Below, piece after piece: positions 51,980 to 60,910 of a DNA stretch of 64,000 nt. Position 1 is the first letter of the stretch. Each line of letters begins with the position of its first letter. Made by a program: the position numbers and the translations under genes. The stretch is taken from positions 62,001-126,000 of the forward strand of contig NZ_QCYM01000005.1 of assembly GCF_003075075.1 (NCBI RefSeq). Reading direction: 5' to 3'. This DNA is from Labrenzia sp. 011 (lineage in GTDB: Bacteria > Pseudomonadota > Alphaproteobacteria > Rhizobiales > Stappiaceae). The notes under the pieces were generated by a model. The model did no database searches and had not been told where the DNA came from. It saw only the letters and a program-made list of their open reading frames with translations.

Positions 51980-52915
51980 TCAGTGCTCCTCGATTGGCAA
52001 AACCGGTTTGGCGGGATCGAACCATATTTCGAATTCGATGCCTTCAATCAGAATTCCGCTGGCAATCAGACCTGCCGTTTCTGTCAGGAGACCGGAGCCG
52101 GTGAACGCGGCATTATAGCCACCGCCCCGAACCAGATAGACATATCCCTGCTGCACCGGAAACTTGATCCCGGCAAAGAACTGCCGGAAACCGTTCACCC
52201 CTATCTGGGCCACCGTTTCAGCAAGCGCCTCCTCCAGATATCGGCTCAGGGAGGAACGCATGTAGGATCCTGCCCGGCTTTCGACGCGGAACTGGCGCAG
52301 CAGGTAAAGCTTGGGCGTCAGGAACTGATGTACTTTCTCATGCAGCAGAACAATTCGCTGGTCGTTCGCCGAGCCGCGGATACTGACGACGATGTTGCCC
52401 CACATGGTGGTGCTGCCCTCACCGGCTGCCAGCCTCGATGAGGTCCGCACGGTCGGCTTGTAGCGCAGCCCGGGCGTCCTTGCGGGTGCCGGACCCACTG
52501 GCGCCCTCCCTCCCTTGTAAGTTCGCGGTGCGCCTCGGAACAAGACCGCGAGCACCGCTTGAATTCCCAGAATGCTCACCGCTTTTGCAAAATGATCCGC
52601 AGCGGTATCGAGATCCCGTTCCGATCTTGCGCCGTAGGTTCCCGACGCGAAGTCGTACAAGTGATCGAGCCCGGTGAAAACCGCCAGTCCGATGGCGACG
52701 GCTCCGACGGCAACAAGAATAATGTCAATAATTTCCCCAACACCAAATGAATGAGACGCAATCCAGGCAATCAGAACCACTGCCACAATCGCGAGTGCTT
52801 CCGGTGTAAGAATGGCTTCGATTTGGCGGCGGGCCTCGGGACCGAGTTTATCCAGAGAACGTCTCAAAACGGCTTCAAGCTTGCGCTCAAATGACCAGGC
52901 GGCAACATGACTCAT
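51980..52915 (-). CDS. Membrane protein with HExxH metallopeptidase-like motif (candidate toxin/effector)
   Basis: A 311-residue protein. Seen: an N-terminal helical region (about 1-40), two hydrophobic helices (about 42-90, AIVAVVLIAWIASHSFGVGEIIDIILVAVGAV), a conserved-looking segment DLDTAADHFAKAVSILGIQAVLAVLF, a Pro/Arg linker, then a C-terminal domain with LLHEKVHQFL (HExxH) and, about 35 residues later, YLEEALAETVAQ with a possible third metal ligand. Start ATG 52915 after GGGGAG; an upstream in-frame GTG is less likely. Known: similar TM-plus-toxin layouts occur in polymorphic toxins and T6SS effectors. Inference: toxin or membrane metalloprotease. No T6SS gene is visible. Confidence 0.65.
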   Translation of the reverse strand: MSHVAAWSFERKLEAVLRRSLDKLGPEARRQIEAILTPEALAIVAVVLIAWIASHSFGVGEIIDIILVAVGAVAIGLAVFTGLDHLYDFASGTYGARSERDLDTAADHFAKAVSILGIQAVLAVLFRGAPRTYKGGRAPVGPAPARTPGLRYKPTVRTSSRLAAGEGSTTMWGNIVVSIRGSANDQRIVLLHEKVHQFLTPKLYLLRQFRVESRAGSYMRSSLSRYLEEALAETVAQIGVNGFRQFFAGIKFPVQQGYVYLVRGGGYNAAFTGSGLLTETAGLIASGILIEGIEFEIWFDPAKPVLPIEEH

Positions 52916-53318
52916 GTCAAGCTCCCCTCTACTCAATGAAATTGGTTCATAGAACTGATTTAAAAAACAGACGCATGATATTACACGTGAGCGTTGCACG
53001 CGAGCGGTAAAATGACGCTGTGTTTATCGGGCGCGCATCGCCTGTCGATGCACTCCGCAGCGTGCTCTTCGAAACGACGGGTCATTCTGATCAGCGGGAA
53101 TATGGGTCTGTTCGAACGTCATGGCGCCGAAGCGAATATCGGAGAAAACGGCTTTCGGCTGACCACCCGGCGAGCCATGGCGTCAACCGGCACCGCAGGT
53201 GCAAGTCTTTGCTGTTGCGTTATGCGCTCCGCCGGGAAGCCTCGGCTCCGCGATTCCGGCTCGTTGCGTCATGCGGCCCGGGACGCCGGGACAAAGCCGT
53301 CATGCAGGAATTGACGCT
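52916..53318. other. 403-nt region without a supported gene
   Basis: Frames such as 53020-53322 on the plus strand are Arg/Ser-rich and lack a ribosome site or recognisable pattern. The end of the region borders the small-protein gene after the BCCT transporter. I see neither a terminator nor a repeat. Confidence 0.4.
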
Positions 53319-53426
53319 CTAAGCGCCGTCTTCCGGACCTTTCCGCATCACCAGCCAGATCATGGCACCGATGAAGGCGAATGTGGCAAGGTTGAGCAGG
53401 GTGTCGAGCGGATCACCGATCAGCAT
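53319..53426 (-). CDS. Small single-helix membrane protein overlapping the BCCT transporter gene
   Basis: A 35-residue frame (ATG 53426 to TAG) opening MLIGDPLDTLLNLATF and continuing into one hydrophobic helix (FAFIGAMIWLVM) and a charged tail (RKGPEDGA). It overlaps the 3' end of the BCCT gene by 14 nt, and AGGA lies about 10 nt before the ATG. The layout is that of a translationally coupled accessory small protein. Too short for the usual gene-length cutoffs; no family recognised. Confidence 0.5.
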   Translation of the reverse strand: MLIGDPLDTLLNLATFAFIGAMIWLVMRKGPEDGA

Positions 53427-54924
53427 GGGATGGGTTCCTTTTCGCATCCTGCAACAGTGCCCGGATGAGGCAGGCAAACAGAAGGACGGTGATGAAGACG
53501 AAGGGCAGGGCTCCCAGGGCGATCAGCTTCTTGACCGCCTGAAGCGAGCCGGACAGGATCATGGCCGCCCCCAGAATGCCGAGCAGACCGCCCCAGATCA
53601 CCCGCACCCTGACGCTCGGGTTCGGGTCTCCCCCCGTGGAGAACGTGCCGAGCACGAAGGCGGCGCTGACAACACTGGTGACGATGAACAGAAAGGCCGC
53701 CAGAACGGTCACGAGGGTCGTCAGCGGTGCGAAGGGGAGCCGGTCGAACAGGGCGAAGGTCATGCGTTCCACGTTGGTCTGGGTCATGGCCAGAAGCTCT
53801 CCGGTCCCGTTGAGGGTCTCGTAGAGACCGACGCCGCCGAAGGCGCCGAACCAGATGGTGGAAAAGAGCGTCGGACCAATCAGAACGCCAAGCACGAACT
53901 CGCGGATGGTGCGGCCCTTCGAGATGCGCGCGACGAATACGCCGACAAACGGTCCCCAGGCGATCCACCAGACCATGTAGGTCAGCGTCCAGTCCTGGAA
54001 CCACTGGTTGGCCTCGTTGCCGTAGAATGTGAATGTCTGCAGTCCGCGCGGGATCACCACCGATACGTAGGACCCGATGCCGCCGATGATCGAGTTCATG
54101 AGATATTCGGAGGGGCCGAACACGATCGTGAAGACGACAAGCGCGATCGCCAACGCCATGGCTATGTTCGAAAGCCGCGCCATGCCGCTGCCCAGATCCA
54201 CCAGCAGCGGGGGAATATAGGCTGCGATCATCACGAGAAACACGGCGCCGATCAGGATCGGACCGGCTGTCTGGGCACCGAGAAGAACGGAGACGCCGTC
54301 GGCCACCTGGAAGACGCCCATGGCGACCGATCCGGCCACCCCGATGGCGATGGCGGCGATCGCCATGAAGTCGGAGAACCAGCCGACGACGGTCGCCCAG
54401 CGTTCTTCCGGGAACAGGTTCTTGACTGGGGCGCTGACGAGCATCGGCGTGCCGCGCCGATAGCTGAAATAGGCAATCGCAAGCGCGGTTGTGCCGTAGA
54501 TCGCCCAGGCGTGAATGCCCCAGTTGAAATTGGCCGCGAGCAGCGCCTGTTCTGCGGCAACCGGCGCCGGGAGTTCTGTCCTGGCGAAGTGGAAGTGGGT
54601 CAGGGGTTCCGCCACGGCCCAGAACAGCAGACCGACCCCCATTCCCGCCGCGAACAGCATGGAGATCCAGGTCGGGGTCGAATACTCGGGCCGGTCCGTG
54701 TCCGCGCCAAGCCGGATGTCGCCGAATTTCGTGACGGTCAGGCTGAGACAGAACAGCAGCATCAGCGTGACCGACAGCATCACGAACCAGCCGCGGCTGA
54801 GGAAATACTGGTCGACGACCGTGCTGGCGACGGCAAGCAGCCCGGCCGGATCGATGACGCCCCAGAGACCGACCAGGGCGCACAGGCTGATCGAGGCCGT
54901 CAGCAAGGATCGTGAGGCGCGCAT
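53413..54924 (-). CDS. BCCT-family transporter (choline/betaine/carnitine type)
   Basis: A 503-residue secondary transporter with 12 predicted helices. Seen: GMGVGLLFWAVAEPLTHF (the glycine-rich helix of BetP-type proteins), the Trp-rich helix YMVWWIAWGPFVGVFVARISKGRTIREFVLG, the BCCT family signature. Start ATG 54924 after AGGGA; a further upstream frame is Arg-rich and rejected. Known: imports quaternary ammonium compounds or related osmolytes, such as glycine betaine or DMSP, with Na+ or H+. Substrate not determinable here. Confidence 0.88.
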   Translation of the reverse strand: MRASRSLLTASISLCALVGLWGVIDPAGLLAVASTVVDQYFLSRGWFVMLSVTLMLLFCLSLTVTKFGDIRLGADTDRPEYSTPTWISMLFAAGMGVGLLFWAVAEPLTHFHFARTELPAPVAAEQALLAANFNWGIHAWAIYGTTALAIAYFSYRRGTPMLVSAPVKNLFPEERWATVVGWFSDFMAIAAIAIGVAGSVAMGVFQVADGVSVLLGAQTAGPILIGAVFLVMIAAYIPPLLVDLGSGMARLSNIAMALAIALVVFTIVFGPSEYLMNSIIGGIGSYVSVVIPRGLQTFTFYGNEANQWFQDWTLTYMVWWIAWGPFVGVFVARISKGRTIREFVLGVLIGPTLFSTIWFGAFGGVGLYETLNGTGELLAMTQTNVERMTFALFDRLPFAPLTTLVTVLAAFLFIVTSVVSAAFVLGTFSTGGDPNPSVRVRVIWGGLLGILGAAMILSGSLQAVKKLIALGALPFVFITVLLFACLIRALLQDAKRNPSHADR

Positions 54925-55236
54925 GTTGTTTCCCTGTGTTCGGCTGGACATCCTGGCCGCAGCTTCGCGCCTCGGCTTCGCGGAATCAATCCCTGCCTTC
55001 CGATCCCGTTCGCCGGGAGGCCCTGATCCGCGGTCCGGGTTTGCTGGTCGCTTCGGCGCCGGAAACAGCGGTGATAGTTGTTGTTGAAAAGATATGGTCA
55101 AAACAACATCCAGTTGCTGCGAGCTATCCCGGGTTTAGTTTGTTCAATGTATTTAACTCTGTAGAAATTATTTCATGGTTCCATCTGGGGAAAATATACA
55201 GTCGGAAACTGTAGTGATGAATTGGGAAGGCTTAAC

Positions 55237-57498
55237 TTGTCTGAAAGTACAGACACCCTCGATCTGACAGAAGGGGCGGACTGCAGGGGGCGGGACGAGA
55301 CATCCTATCCGAAGCCTTCTGTCAGGGGCATTCCTTCCGGCTTGATCATCTTCCTCATGTTCGGCGCCGTGATTTTCTCCTTTGGCACCGTCCTGTTCAA
55401 CGTGCTGGTTTCCGAGCGGGAAGCGGCCGCGCGGGAAATCAGGTCGGTCTCGCGCGTCTTCGAGAGCCACAAGCAAAGTCTTGTCGAGGAAATGGAACGC
55501 TATGCCGCTTCGAACGCAGCATATCTGAATATCGAGACCTTTCCGTCGCTGGAATGGATCCGGACCCGCTTCGGGGTCGACATGGCGCTGGACTTCAGCC
55601 ACGACTTCACGACTGTCCTGAGCAGGGACCGTAGCGTGCTGTTCGCCATCGACAGCGACAAGGACACGGATCCGGAAAAATATGCCCTCCAGGTCAGCGG
55701 GCAACTGGACGCCATGCTGGCCACGATCCGGAAGAACTATCAGGACAGCCTGATCAGGACGGAAGATCAGGTCCGCTTTGCAGGGCGCCTGAGCGACGTT
55801 TCCGGGGTCGACATCATCCAGTTCGACGGCAGGCCCAGCATCGCGGCTGCCTTTGCGATCGTGCCGGATCCCGGCGGCATCGCCATGACGTTCGGCCCGC
55901 CGAACATACTGGTCACCATCTTTGAAATCGACGCGGTTCATCTCGGCAACTTGCTGGCGAGCCTGTCCCTGGACAATCTGGAGTTCGTCACCGAGGTTCC
56001 TGAAGACATGATCTCCGTCCCGCTTGCCAACAATGCGGGTGCGGTGCTGGGGTACCTGGCCTGGCGTCCCATGAGCAGGGCCTCCTCAATTATCCTGTCC
56101 TCGATCCCGGTCCTGCTGATTGCGCTCGGTATCATCCTGACGATCGCGCTTTTCACGCTGCGCCAGAATGCGCATGTCAGGAAAAGCCTTGCCCGGCGGG
56201 AACAGGAAGCGCGTCATTCGGCAAATCACGATTCCATGACCGGCTTCGCCTCAAGAGGCTATTTTCACTCCGCCGCCGCGAACTGGCTGAAGGTGCGCGC
56301 CGCCCTGCGCAGAAATGCGTCGGTGATCTATCTCGATATCGACAACCTGAAGAAGGTGAACGATATTCATGGCCATGCGGCGGGAGACCGGTTGATTGTC
56401 GAACAATCGGGCCGTATCCGTCAGATGCTCGGTTCGGACGGATTGATCGGCCGCATCGGCGATGACGAATTCATCATTCTGACCGACCGGTGGAGCGCCG
56501 GGAAGCCGCAGCAGGGAGAAGTCGAGGAACTGTTCCGTGTTCTGAGCTTGCCGGTCGACTTTGAAGGCCGGGAAATCGAAACATCCTGCAGCGCCGGCAT
56601 CGCACGGTTCCCGGAACACGGCCACAAGCTGCCCGAGCTGATCCGCGCGGCGGACATCGCCCTCCAGCGTTGCAAGGAGGAGCGGACAAGCTTCTACCGC
56701 GAATACGACGAGCGCATGGACGACCGCTTGCGGGAGCAGCGGGAACTTCGGATGGATCTGGTGTCCGCGGTTCAGGACAGCCAGTTCGAGCTTTTCTATC
56801 AGCCGATCGTCCGGGCCCGGACCGGGAACGTCGTCTTCTATGAGGCCCTGATCAGGTGGCGTCATCCGAAGCGCGGATTGGTGTCTCCGGCATTTTTCCT
56901 TCCGGTCGCCCAGAGCGCGGGCATGATGCCGGACATCGGCAAATGGGTGCTCGAGCGGGCCCTGTCCGAGTCACGCGACTGGGAGGCCGCCGGTGTGTCC
57001 GTCAATGTGTGTACCAGTCAGATCCGAGTTTCCGGCTTTGCCGAAGAGGTCGGAACCCTGCTGGCACGCTACGGTTACCCTGCCGACCGCCTGATCCTGG
57101 AAATCACGGAAGATCTCCTGATGGAGGAAAGCGTCGTGACGCTTCAGACCATCCGCAAGCTCCGCGATCTGGGAGTCGGACTTGCCATCGACGATTTCGG
57201 AACCGGATATTCGAGCCTGAGCTATCTGCACAAGTTCCGGTTCGACAAGATGAAGATCGACCGCAGCTTCGTCTCGCGTATCGGCCGGGACGATGAATCG
57301 GATACGCTGGTCTGCTCCATGCTCGGGCTTGCCAGGGCAATGGGCATGCAGACCGTAGGTGAAGGGATCGAGACCATCGAGCAGCGCGACTTTCTTGTCG
57401 AGGCCGGATGCGAATTCCTGCAGGGCTACCTGTTCGGCAAGCCTGCCCCGCTGAGCGAGATGGGTCCGCCGGATCTCCGCAAGAGTGCCTCCGGCTGA
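55237..57498 (+). CDS. Membrane CHASE4-like GGDEF-EAL protein with an altered GGDEF motif
   Basis: A 753-residue signalling protein. Seen: helix 1 (about 27-52), a CHASE4-like periplasmic domain (FESHKQSLVEEMERYAASNAAY) of about 220 residues, helix 2 (about 285-312), a GGDEF domain in which the motif reads GDDEF (408-412), and an EAL domain with EAL at 536-538, EITEDLLM and DDFGTGYSSL. The altered A-site suggests loss of cyclase activity or a GTP-sensing role; the EAL domain looks active, so probably a phosphodiesterase. TTG start at 55237 chosen because GGGAAGG lies 6 nt upstream; TTG 55222 is the alternative. Confidence 0.85.
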   Translation: MSESTDTLDLTEGADCRGRDETSYPKPSVRGIPSGLIIFLMFGAVIFSFGTVLFNVLVSEREAAAREIRSVSRVFESHKQSLVEEMERYAASNAAYLNIETFPSLEWIRTRFGVDMALDFSHDFTTVLSRDRSVLFAIDSDKDTDPEKYALQVSGQLDAMLATIRKNYQDSLIRTEDQVRFAGRLSDVSGVDIIQFDGRPSIAAAFAIVPDPGGIAMTFGPPNILVTIFEIDAVHLGNLLASLSLDNLEFVTEVPEDMISVPLANNAGAVLGYLAWRPMSRASSIILSSIPVLLIALGIILTIALFTLRQNAHVRKSLARREQEARHSANHDSMTGFASRGYFHSAAANWLKVRAALRRNASVIYLDIDNLKKVNDIHGHAAGDRLIVEQSGRIRQMLGSDGLIGRIGDDEFIILTDRWSAGKPQQGEVEELFRVLSLPVDFEGREIETSCSAGIARFPEHGHKLPELIRAADIALQRCKEERTSFYREYDERMDDRLREQRELRMDLVSAVQDSQFELFYQPIVRARTGNVVFYEALIRWRHPKRGLVSPAFFLPVAQSAGMMPDIGKWVLERALSESRDWEAAGVSVNVCTSQIRVSGFAEEVGTLLARYGYPADRLILEITEDLLMEESVVTLQTIRKLRDLGVGLAIDDFGTGYSSLSYLHKFRFDKMKIDRSFVSRIGRDDESDTLVCSMLGLARAMGMQTVGEGIETIEQRDFLVEAGCEFLQGYLFGKPAPLSEMGPPDLRKSASG

Positions 57499-57670
57499 CG
57501 CCCCCGCGGGACCACAAGCCTGTTGCGGGAGGCTGTTACGGTTTGGCGTGAAACTGCCTGAAAAAACGCAGGCAGGAGATCGCTCCCGTCTGCGCTTGTG
57601 TCTGCTTCACATTCCCTGGCAGCCGCTTGTGGCGTGCTGGGCTTGACCGGGCTCACGGGTTCAGGAAGAC

Positions 57671-57708
57671 GCCCTGGGCAGCGGTTGCACTGCGAATGCC
57701 TTCGGGCG
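57671..57708. repeat. Intergenic repeat, copy 2 (after a GGDEF-EAL gene)
   Basis: A 38-nt stretch beginning GCCCTGGGCAGC and continuing TTGCACTGCGAATGC. It matches 38860-38896 at most positions with one inserted T. Again it lies between a GGDEF-EAL gene and a convergent gene. A separate hairpin, CTGCCTG/CAGGCAG, is at 57554-57575. Confidence 0.4.
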
Positions 57709-57738
57709 GCTCCCTGAATTCGATTTCTCGTCACACGC

Positions 57739-59052
57739 CTATTCGGCAGCTTCCTTGACGGCCATCGGGTTGTTCGGATGGGTCGTCCAGTTGGCGTAGT
57801 CTTTTTCGACCGTCCGCCCGGTGCGCGGATCGACACTGCCCGCCGCCATCGGCTCCAGGGTAATGCAGTCCTCCACCGGACAGACATTGACGCAAAGATT
57901 GCAGCCGACGCATTCCTCGTCGATCACCTCGAACTTGCGCACGCCGTCGACCATGCTGGTGATCGCCTGGTGGGACGTGTCCTCGCAGGCGATGTGACAG
58001 CGGCCGCACTTGATGCACAGGTCCTGATCGATCACGGCCTTGGCGATGTAGTTCAGGTTGAGATACTGCCAGTCGGTGACATTCGGGACGGCAGCGCCGA
58101 CGAACTGATCGACGGACGTGTAGCCCTTCTCGTCCATCCAGTCGCCGAGACCGTCGATCATGTCCTGCACGACCTTGAACCCGTAGGTCATGGCCGCGGT
58201 GCAGACCTGGACCGTCCCCGACCCCAGCGCCATGAATTCCGCCGCGTCGCGCCAGGTGGTGACGCCGCCGATGCCGGAGATCGGCAGGCCGTGGGTCGCC
58301 GGATCACGGGCGATCTCCGCCACCATGTTGAGCGCGATCGGCTTGACCGCCGGACCGCAATAGCCGCCATGGGCGCCCTTGCCGTCGACGGTGGGCGACG
58401 GGGACATCATGTCGAGATCGACGGCCGCGATCGAATTGATGGTGTTGATCAGCGACACCGCGTCCGCCCCGCCGGCACGGGCGGCCTGCGCCGGCTTGCG
58501 CACGTCCGTGATGTTCGGGGTCAGCTTGACGATACAGGGCATGCGCGAATGCTTCTTCACCCAGCGCGTGACCATCTCGATATATTCTGGGACCTGTCCC
58601 ACTGCGGATCCCATGCCGCGCTCGCTCATCCCGTGCGGGCAGCCGAAATTGAGCTCCACACCGTCCGCGCCGGTCTCTTCCACCTTGCGAAGGATGTTGA
58701 TCCAGCTCTCTTCCTCGCAGGGGACCATCAGCGAGACAATCAGCGCCCGGTCCGGCCAGTCCCGCTTGACCTGCTTGATCTCGCGCAGGTTGACCTCCAG
58801 CGGCCGGTCGGTGATCAGCTCGATGTTGTTGAGGCCGATGAGCTGCCGGTCCTTGCCATGGATGGCACCATAGCGCGGTCCGTTGACATTGACGACGGGG
58901 GGATCCTCTCCCAGCGTCTTCCAGACGACGCCGCCCCAGCCGGCCTTGAAGGCCCGGACGACATTGTATTCCTTGTCGGTCGGCGGCGCGGAGGCCAGCC
59001 AGAACGGGTTCGGCGATTTGATGCCGATGAATTCTGTTCGCAAGTCAGCCAT
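57739..59052 (-). CDS. preA: NAD-dependent dihydropyrimidine dehydrogenase subunit PreA
   Basis: A 437-residue FMN- and Fe-S-containing subunit that reduces uracil and thymine to dihydro forms (first step of reductive pyrimidine breakdown). Seen: dihydroorotate dehydrogenase-like barrel (FWLASAPPTDKEYNVVRAFKAGWGGVVWKT), catalytic Cys region ELNFGCPHGMSERGMG, and two C-terminal [4Fe-4S] motifs, CIKCGRCHIAC and CVGCNLCVNVCP. It follows preT by 34 nt. No hydantoinase or ureidopropionase gene is adjacent. Confidence 0.92.
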   Translation of the reverse strand: MADLRTEFIGIKSPNPFWLASAPPTDKEYNVVRAFKAGWGGVVWKTLGEDPPVVNVNGPRYGAIHGKDRQLIGLNNIELITDRPLEVNLREIKQVKRDWPDRALIVSLMVPCEEESWINILRKVEETGADGVELNFGCPHGMSERGMGSAVGQVPEYIEMVTRWVKKHSRMPCIVKLTPNITDVRKPAQAARAGGADAVSLINTINSIAAVDLDMMSPSPTVDGKGAHGGYCGPAVKPIALNMVAEIARDPATHGLPISGIGGVTTWRDAAEFMALGSGTVQVCTAAMTYGFKVVQDMIDGLGDWMDEKGYTSVDQFVGAAVPNVTDWQYLNLNYIAKAVIDQDLCIKCGRCHIACEDTSHQAITSMVDGVRKFEVIDEECVGCNLCVNVCPVEDCITLEPMAAGSVDPRTGRTVEKDYANWTTHPNNPMAVKEAAE

Positions 59053-59086
59053 ATTGGCTCTCCCTCAAATTCGCGGCGCCGGGGTA

Positions 59087-60427
59087 TCAGGCGCTCAGGG
59101 CGGCGTTGATGCTTTCGGCGGCAATCTTGCCGTCTTCCACGGCGGCGACCGTCAGGTCCTCGCCGCCAAGCACGCAATCGCCGCCGGCCCATACGTCGGC
59201 GAGGTTGGTCCTGCGCTCCGCGTCAACCGCGATACGTCCCCGTTCCAGGGTCACGGCTCCGCCCAGGTCTGTCTGCACCAGGGTCTGGCCCACGGCCTTG
59301 AACACCATGTCCGCGGGCAGGGTGGTGAACTCGCCGGTACCGGTGAGCGTCCCGTCAACCTCCTGCGTCCGCTCCAGCTCGATGCCGGTGACCGCGCCGT
59401 TTTCCCTCACCAGGGCCCTGGGCTGCATCCAGGTCATGATGCGCACGCCGCTGGTCTGCGCCAGATGCTGTTCGAAATCGGAAGCGTTCATCCGCTCCTG
59501 GCTGCGCCGGTAGGCGATGGTGACATCCTCCGCCCCGAGCAGCCGGGTCTGTACGGCGATATCGACGGCCGTCATGCCGCCGCCGATGACGACGATGCGC
59601 CGGCCGACCGGAAGACTGGAGAGATCCTCGGCCTGACGCAGGTCGGAGATATAATCGACCGCGTCGATGGCCTCGTCTTCGCCGGCGATTCCGAGGGCGT
59701 TGACACTGCCCAGACCGATGCCGAGAAAGACCGCGTCGAAACCCGCGCGCAGTTCGGCAAGATCCAGGTTGCTGCCCAGACGCATGCCGGTCTTCAGCTC
59801 GATGCCGCCGATCGAGAGGATGAAATCCACTTCGCGGGCGGCGAAATCGTCGACCGATTTATAGGAGGCGATGCCGTATTCGTTCAGACCGCCGGCTTTT
59901 TCCCTGGCGTCGAACAGCGTGACGTCATGACCGTGAACGGCGAGGCGGTGAGCGCAGGAAAGGCCTGCGGGACCGGCGCCGACGACGGCGACCTTCCTGC
60001 CCGTCGGCGCGGAGCGCGCGAAGGGCGTTGTCTCGTGCGTATCCATGTAGTGGTCGGTGGCATAGCGCTGCAGCTCGCCGATCTTCACCGGCTTGCCTTC
60101 CGCCACTTCCCGCACGCACACCTCTTCGCACAGGGTTTCGGTGGGGCACACGCGGGCGCACATGCCACCGAGAATATTCTGCTCGAAGATGGTCTTCGCG
60201 GAGCCGGTCGGATTGCCGGTCGAGATCTGGCGAATGAATTGCGGAATGTCGATACTGGTCGGACAGGCCTGCATGCACGGTGCGTCGTAGCAGAAGTAGC
60301 AGCGGTCGGCCACGACAAGGGCTTCATGCGGATTCAGCGGCGGATGCAGGTCGCTGAAATTTTCTGCGTATGCATCGTCGGGCAGACGCCCGGCAGCAAT
60401 GTCCGGACCGGCGTTGGTCTGGGTCAT
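59087..60427 (-). CDS. preT: NAD-dependent dihydropyrimidine dehydrogenase subunit PreT
   Basis: A 446-residue FAD/Fe-S subunit feeding NADH electrons to PreA; related to the glutamate synthase small subunit. Seen: N-terminal cluster motifs (CYFCYDAPCMQACP and GGMCARVCPTETLCEEVC), FAD motif VAVVGAGPAGLSCAHRLA, NAD motif RIVVIGGGMTAVDIAVQ, and a C-terminal VWAGGDCVLGGEDLTVAAVEDG. First gene of the pair, downstream of a RutR-like palindrome and a TATAAT box. Confidence 0.92.
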   Translation of the reverse strand: MTQTNAGPDIAAGRLPDDAYAENFSDLHPPLNPHEALVVADRCYFCYDAPCMQACPTSIDIPQFIRQISTGNPTGSAKTIFEQNILGGMCARVCPTETLCEEVCVREVAEGKPVKIGELQRYATDHYMDTHETTPFARSAPTGRKVAVVGAGPAGLSCAHRLAVHGHDVTLFDAREKAGGLNEYGIASYKSVDDFAAREVDFILSIGGIELKTGMRLGSNLDLAELRAGFDAVFLGIGLGSVNALGIAGEDEAIDAVDYISDLRQAEDLSSLPVGRRIVVIGGGMTAVDIAVQTRLLGAEDVTIAYRRSQERMNASDFEQHLAQTSGVRIMTWMQPRALVRENGAVTGIELERTQEVDGTLTGTGEFTTLPADMVFKAVGQTLVQTDLGGAVTLERGRIAVDAERRTNLADVWAGGDCVLGGEDLTVAAVEDGKIAAESINAALSA

Positions 60428-60505
60428 GGAGATCTCCGGAAGGTTGGCGATCGTTTTCGGATGGCTCCCTTCGTTTGATGAGGAAGCTCAGGATCCATTG
60501 GAAGA

Positions 60506-60529
60506 AAATTTGAACAGTTAGTCAAATTT
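60506..60529. promoter_or_regulatory. RutR-like operator upstream of preTA
   Basis: A perfect 8-nt inverted repeat, AAATTTGA (60506-60513) and TCAAATTT (60522-60529). Its core TTGAACAGTTAGTCAA (60510-60525) matches the RutR consensus TTGACCA-nn-TGGTCAA at 12 of 14 defined positions. A TATAAT on the minus strand (60541-60546) lies just upstream, so the site would cover the transcription start of preTA, the same geometry as at 50260. The rest of 60530-60910 has no gene; a GCGGGT/ACCCGC hairpin lies at 60754-60769. Confidence 0.6.
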
Positions 60530-60910
60530 TTTTTGGAATGATTATAAAGTTGAGGCAAAAATTCAGAAATTATATTGCCGATATTACAGCAGCTTAGACA
60601 GGAAATATGCACATGATGAAATTTGCGCCATGGCGCGGATTCCGGCTGATATTTCCTTGAAGATCGAAAAAGAGAACCTAAAGTGGAAAGTGGCCGGATT
60701 CGAAGACCCTGGGTTGATGTCGAGAGCTTGGGATTTTGTCGGTGAAGGTTCGCGCGGGTGCTGACCCGCAAGCCTTTCTCGCTTGTTTAAACAAACAGCT
60801 TCCATGGAATGGGGCAGTACAAGCAGCGTCATGAAGATACCGCAAGAGTGTCCAGGCGGACGGTGGAGGGGCGCGTATTTATGAAGACATTGAACATGGA
60901 GTATTAGGGC

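Noticed and set aside
53020-53322. 100-codon plus-strand frame before the small-protein gene
   Set aside because: Arg/Ser-rich, no ribosome site, and no recognisable domain or signal.
60754-60773. Hairpin with GTGCTGACCCGCAAG resembling the motif duplicated in the ATPase leader
   Set aside because: The match is short and explained by a simple GCGGGT/ACCCGC stem; no companion elements of the leader are nearby.
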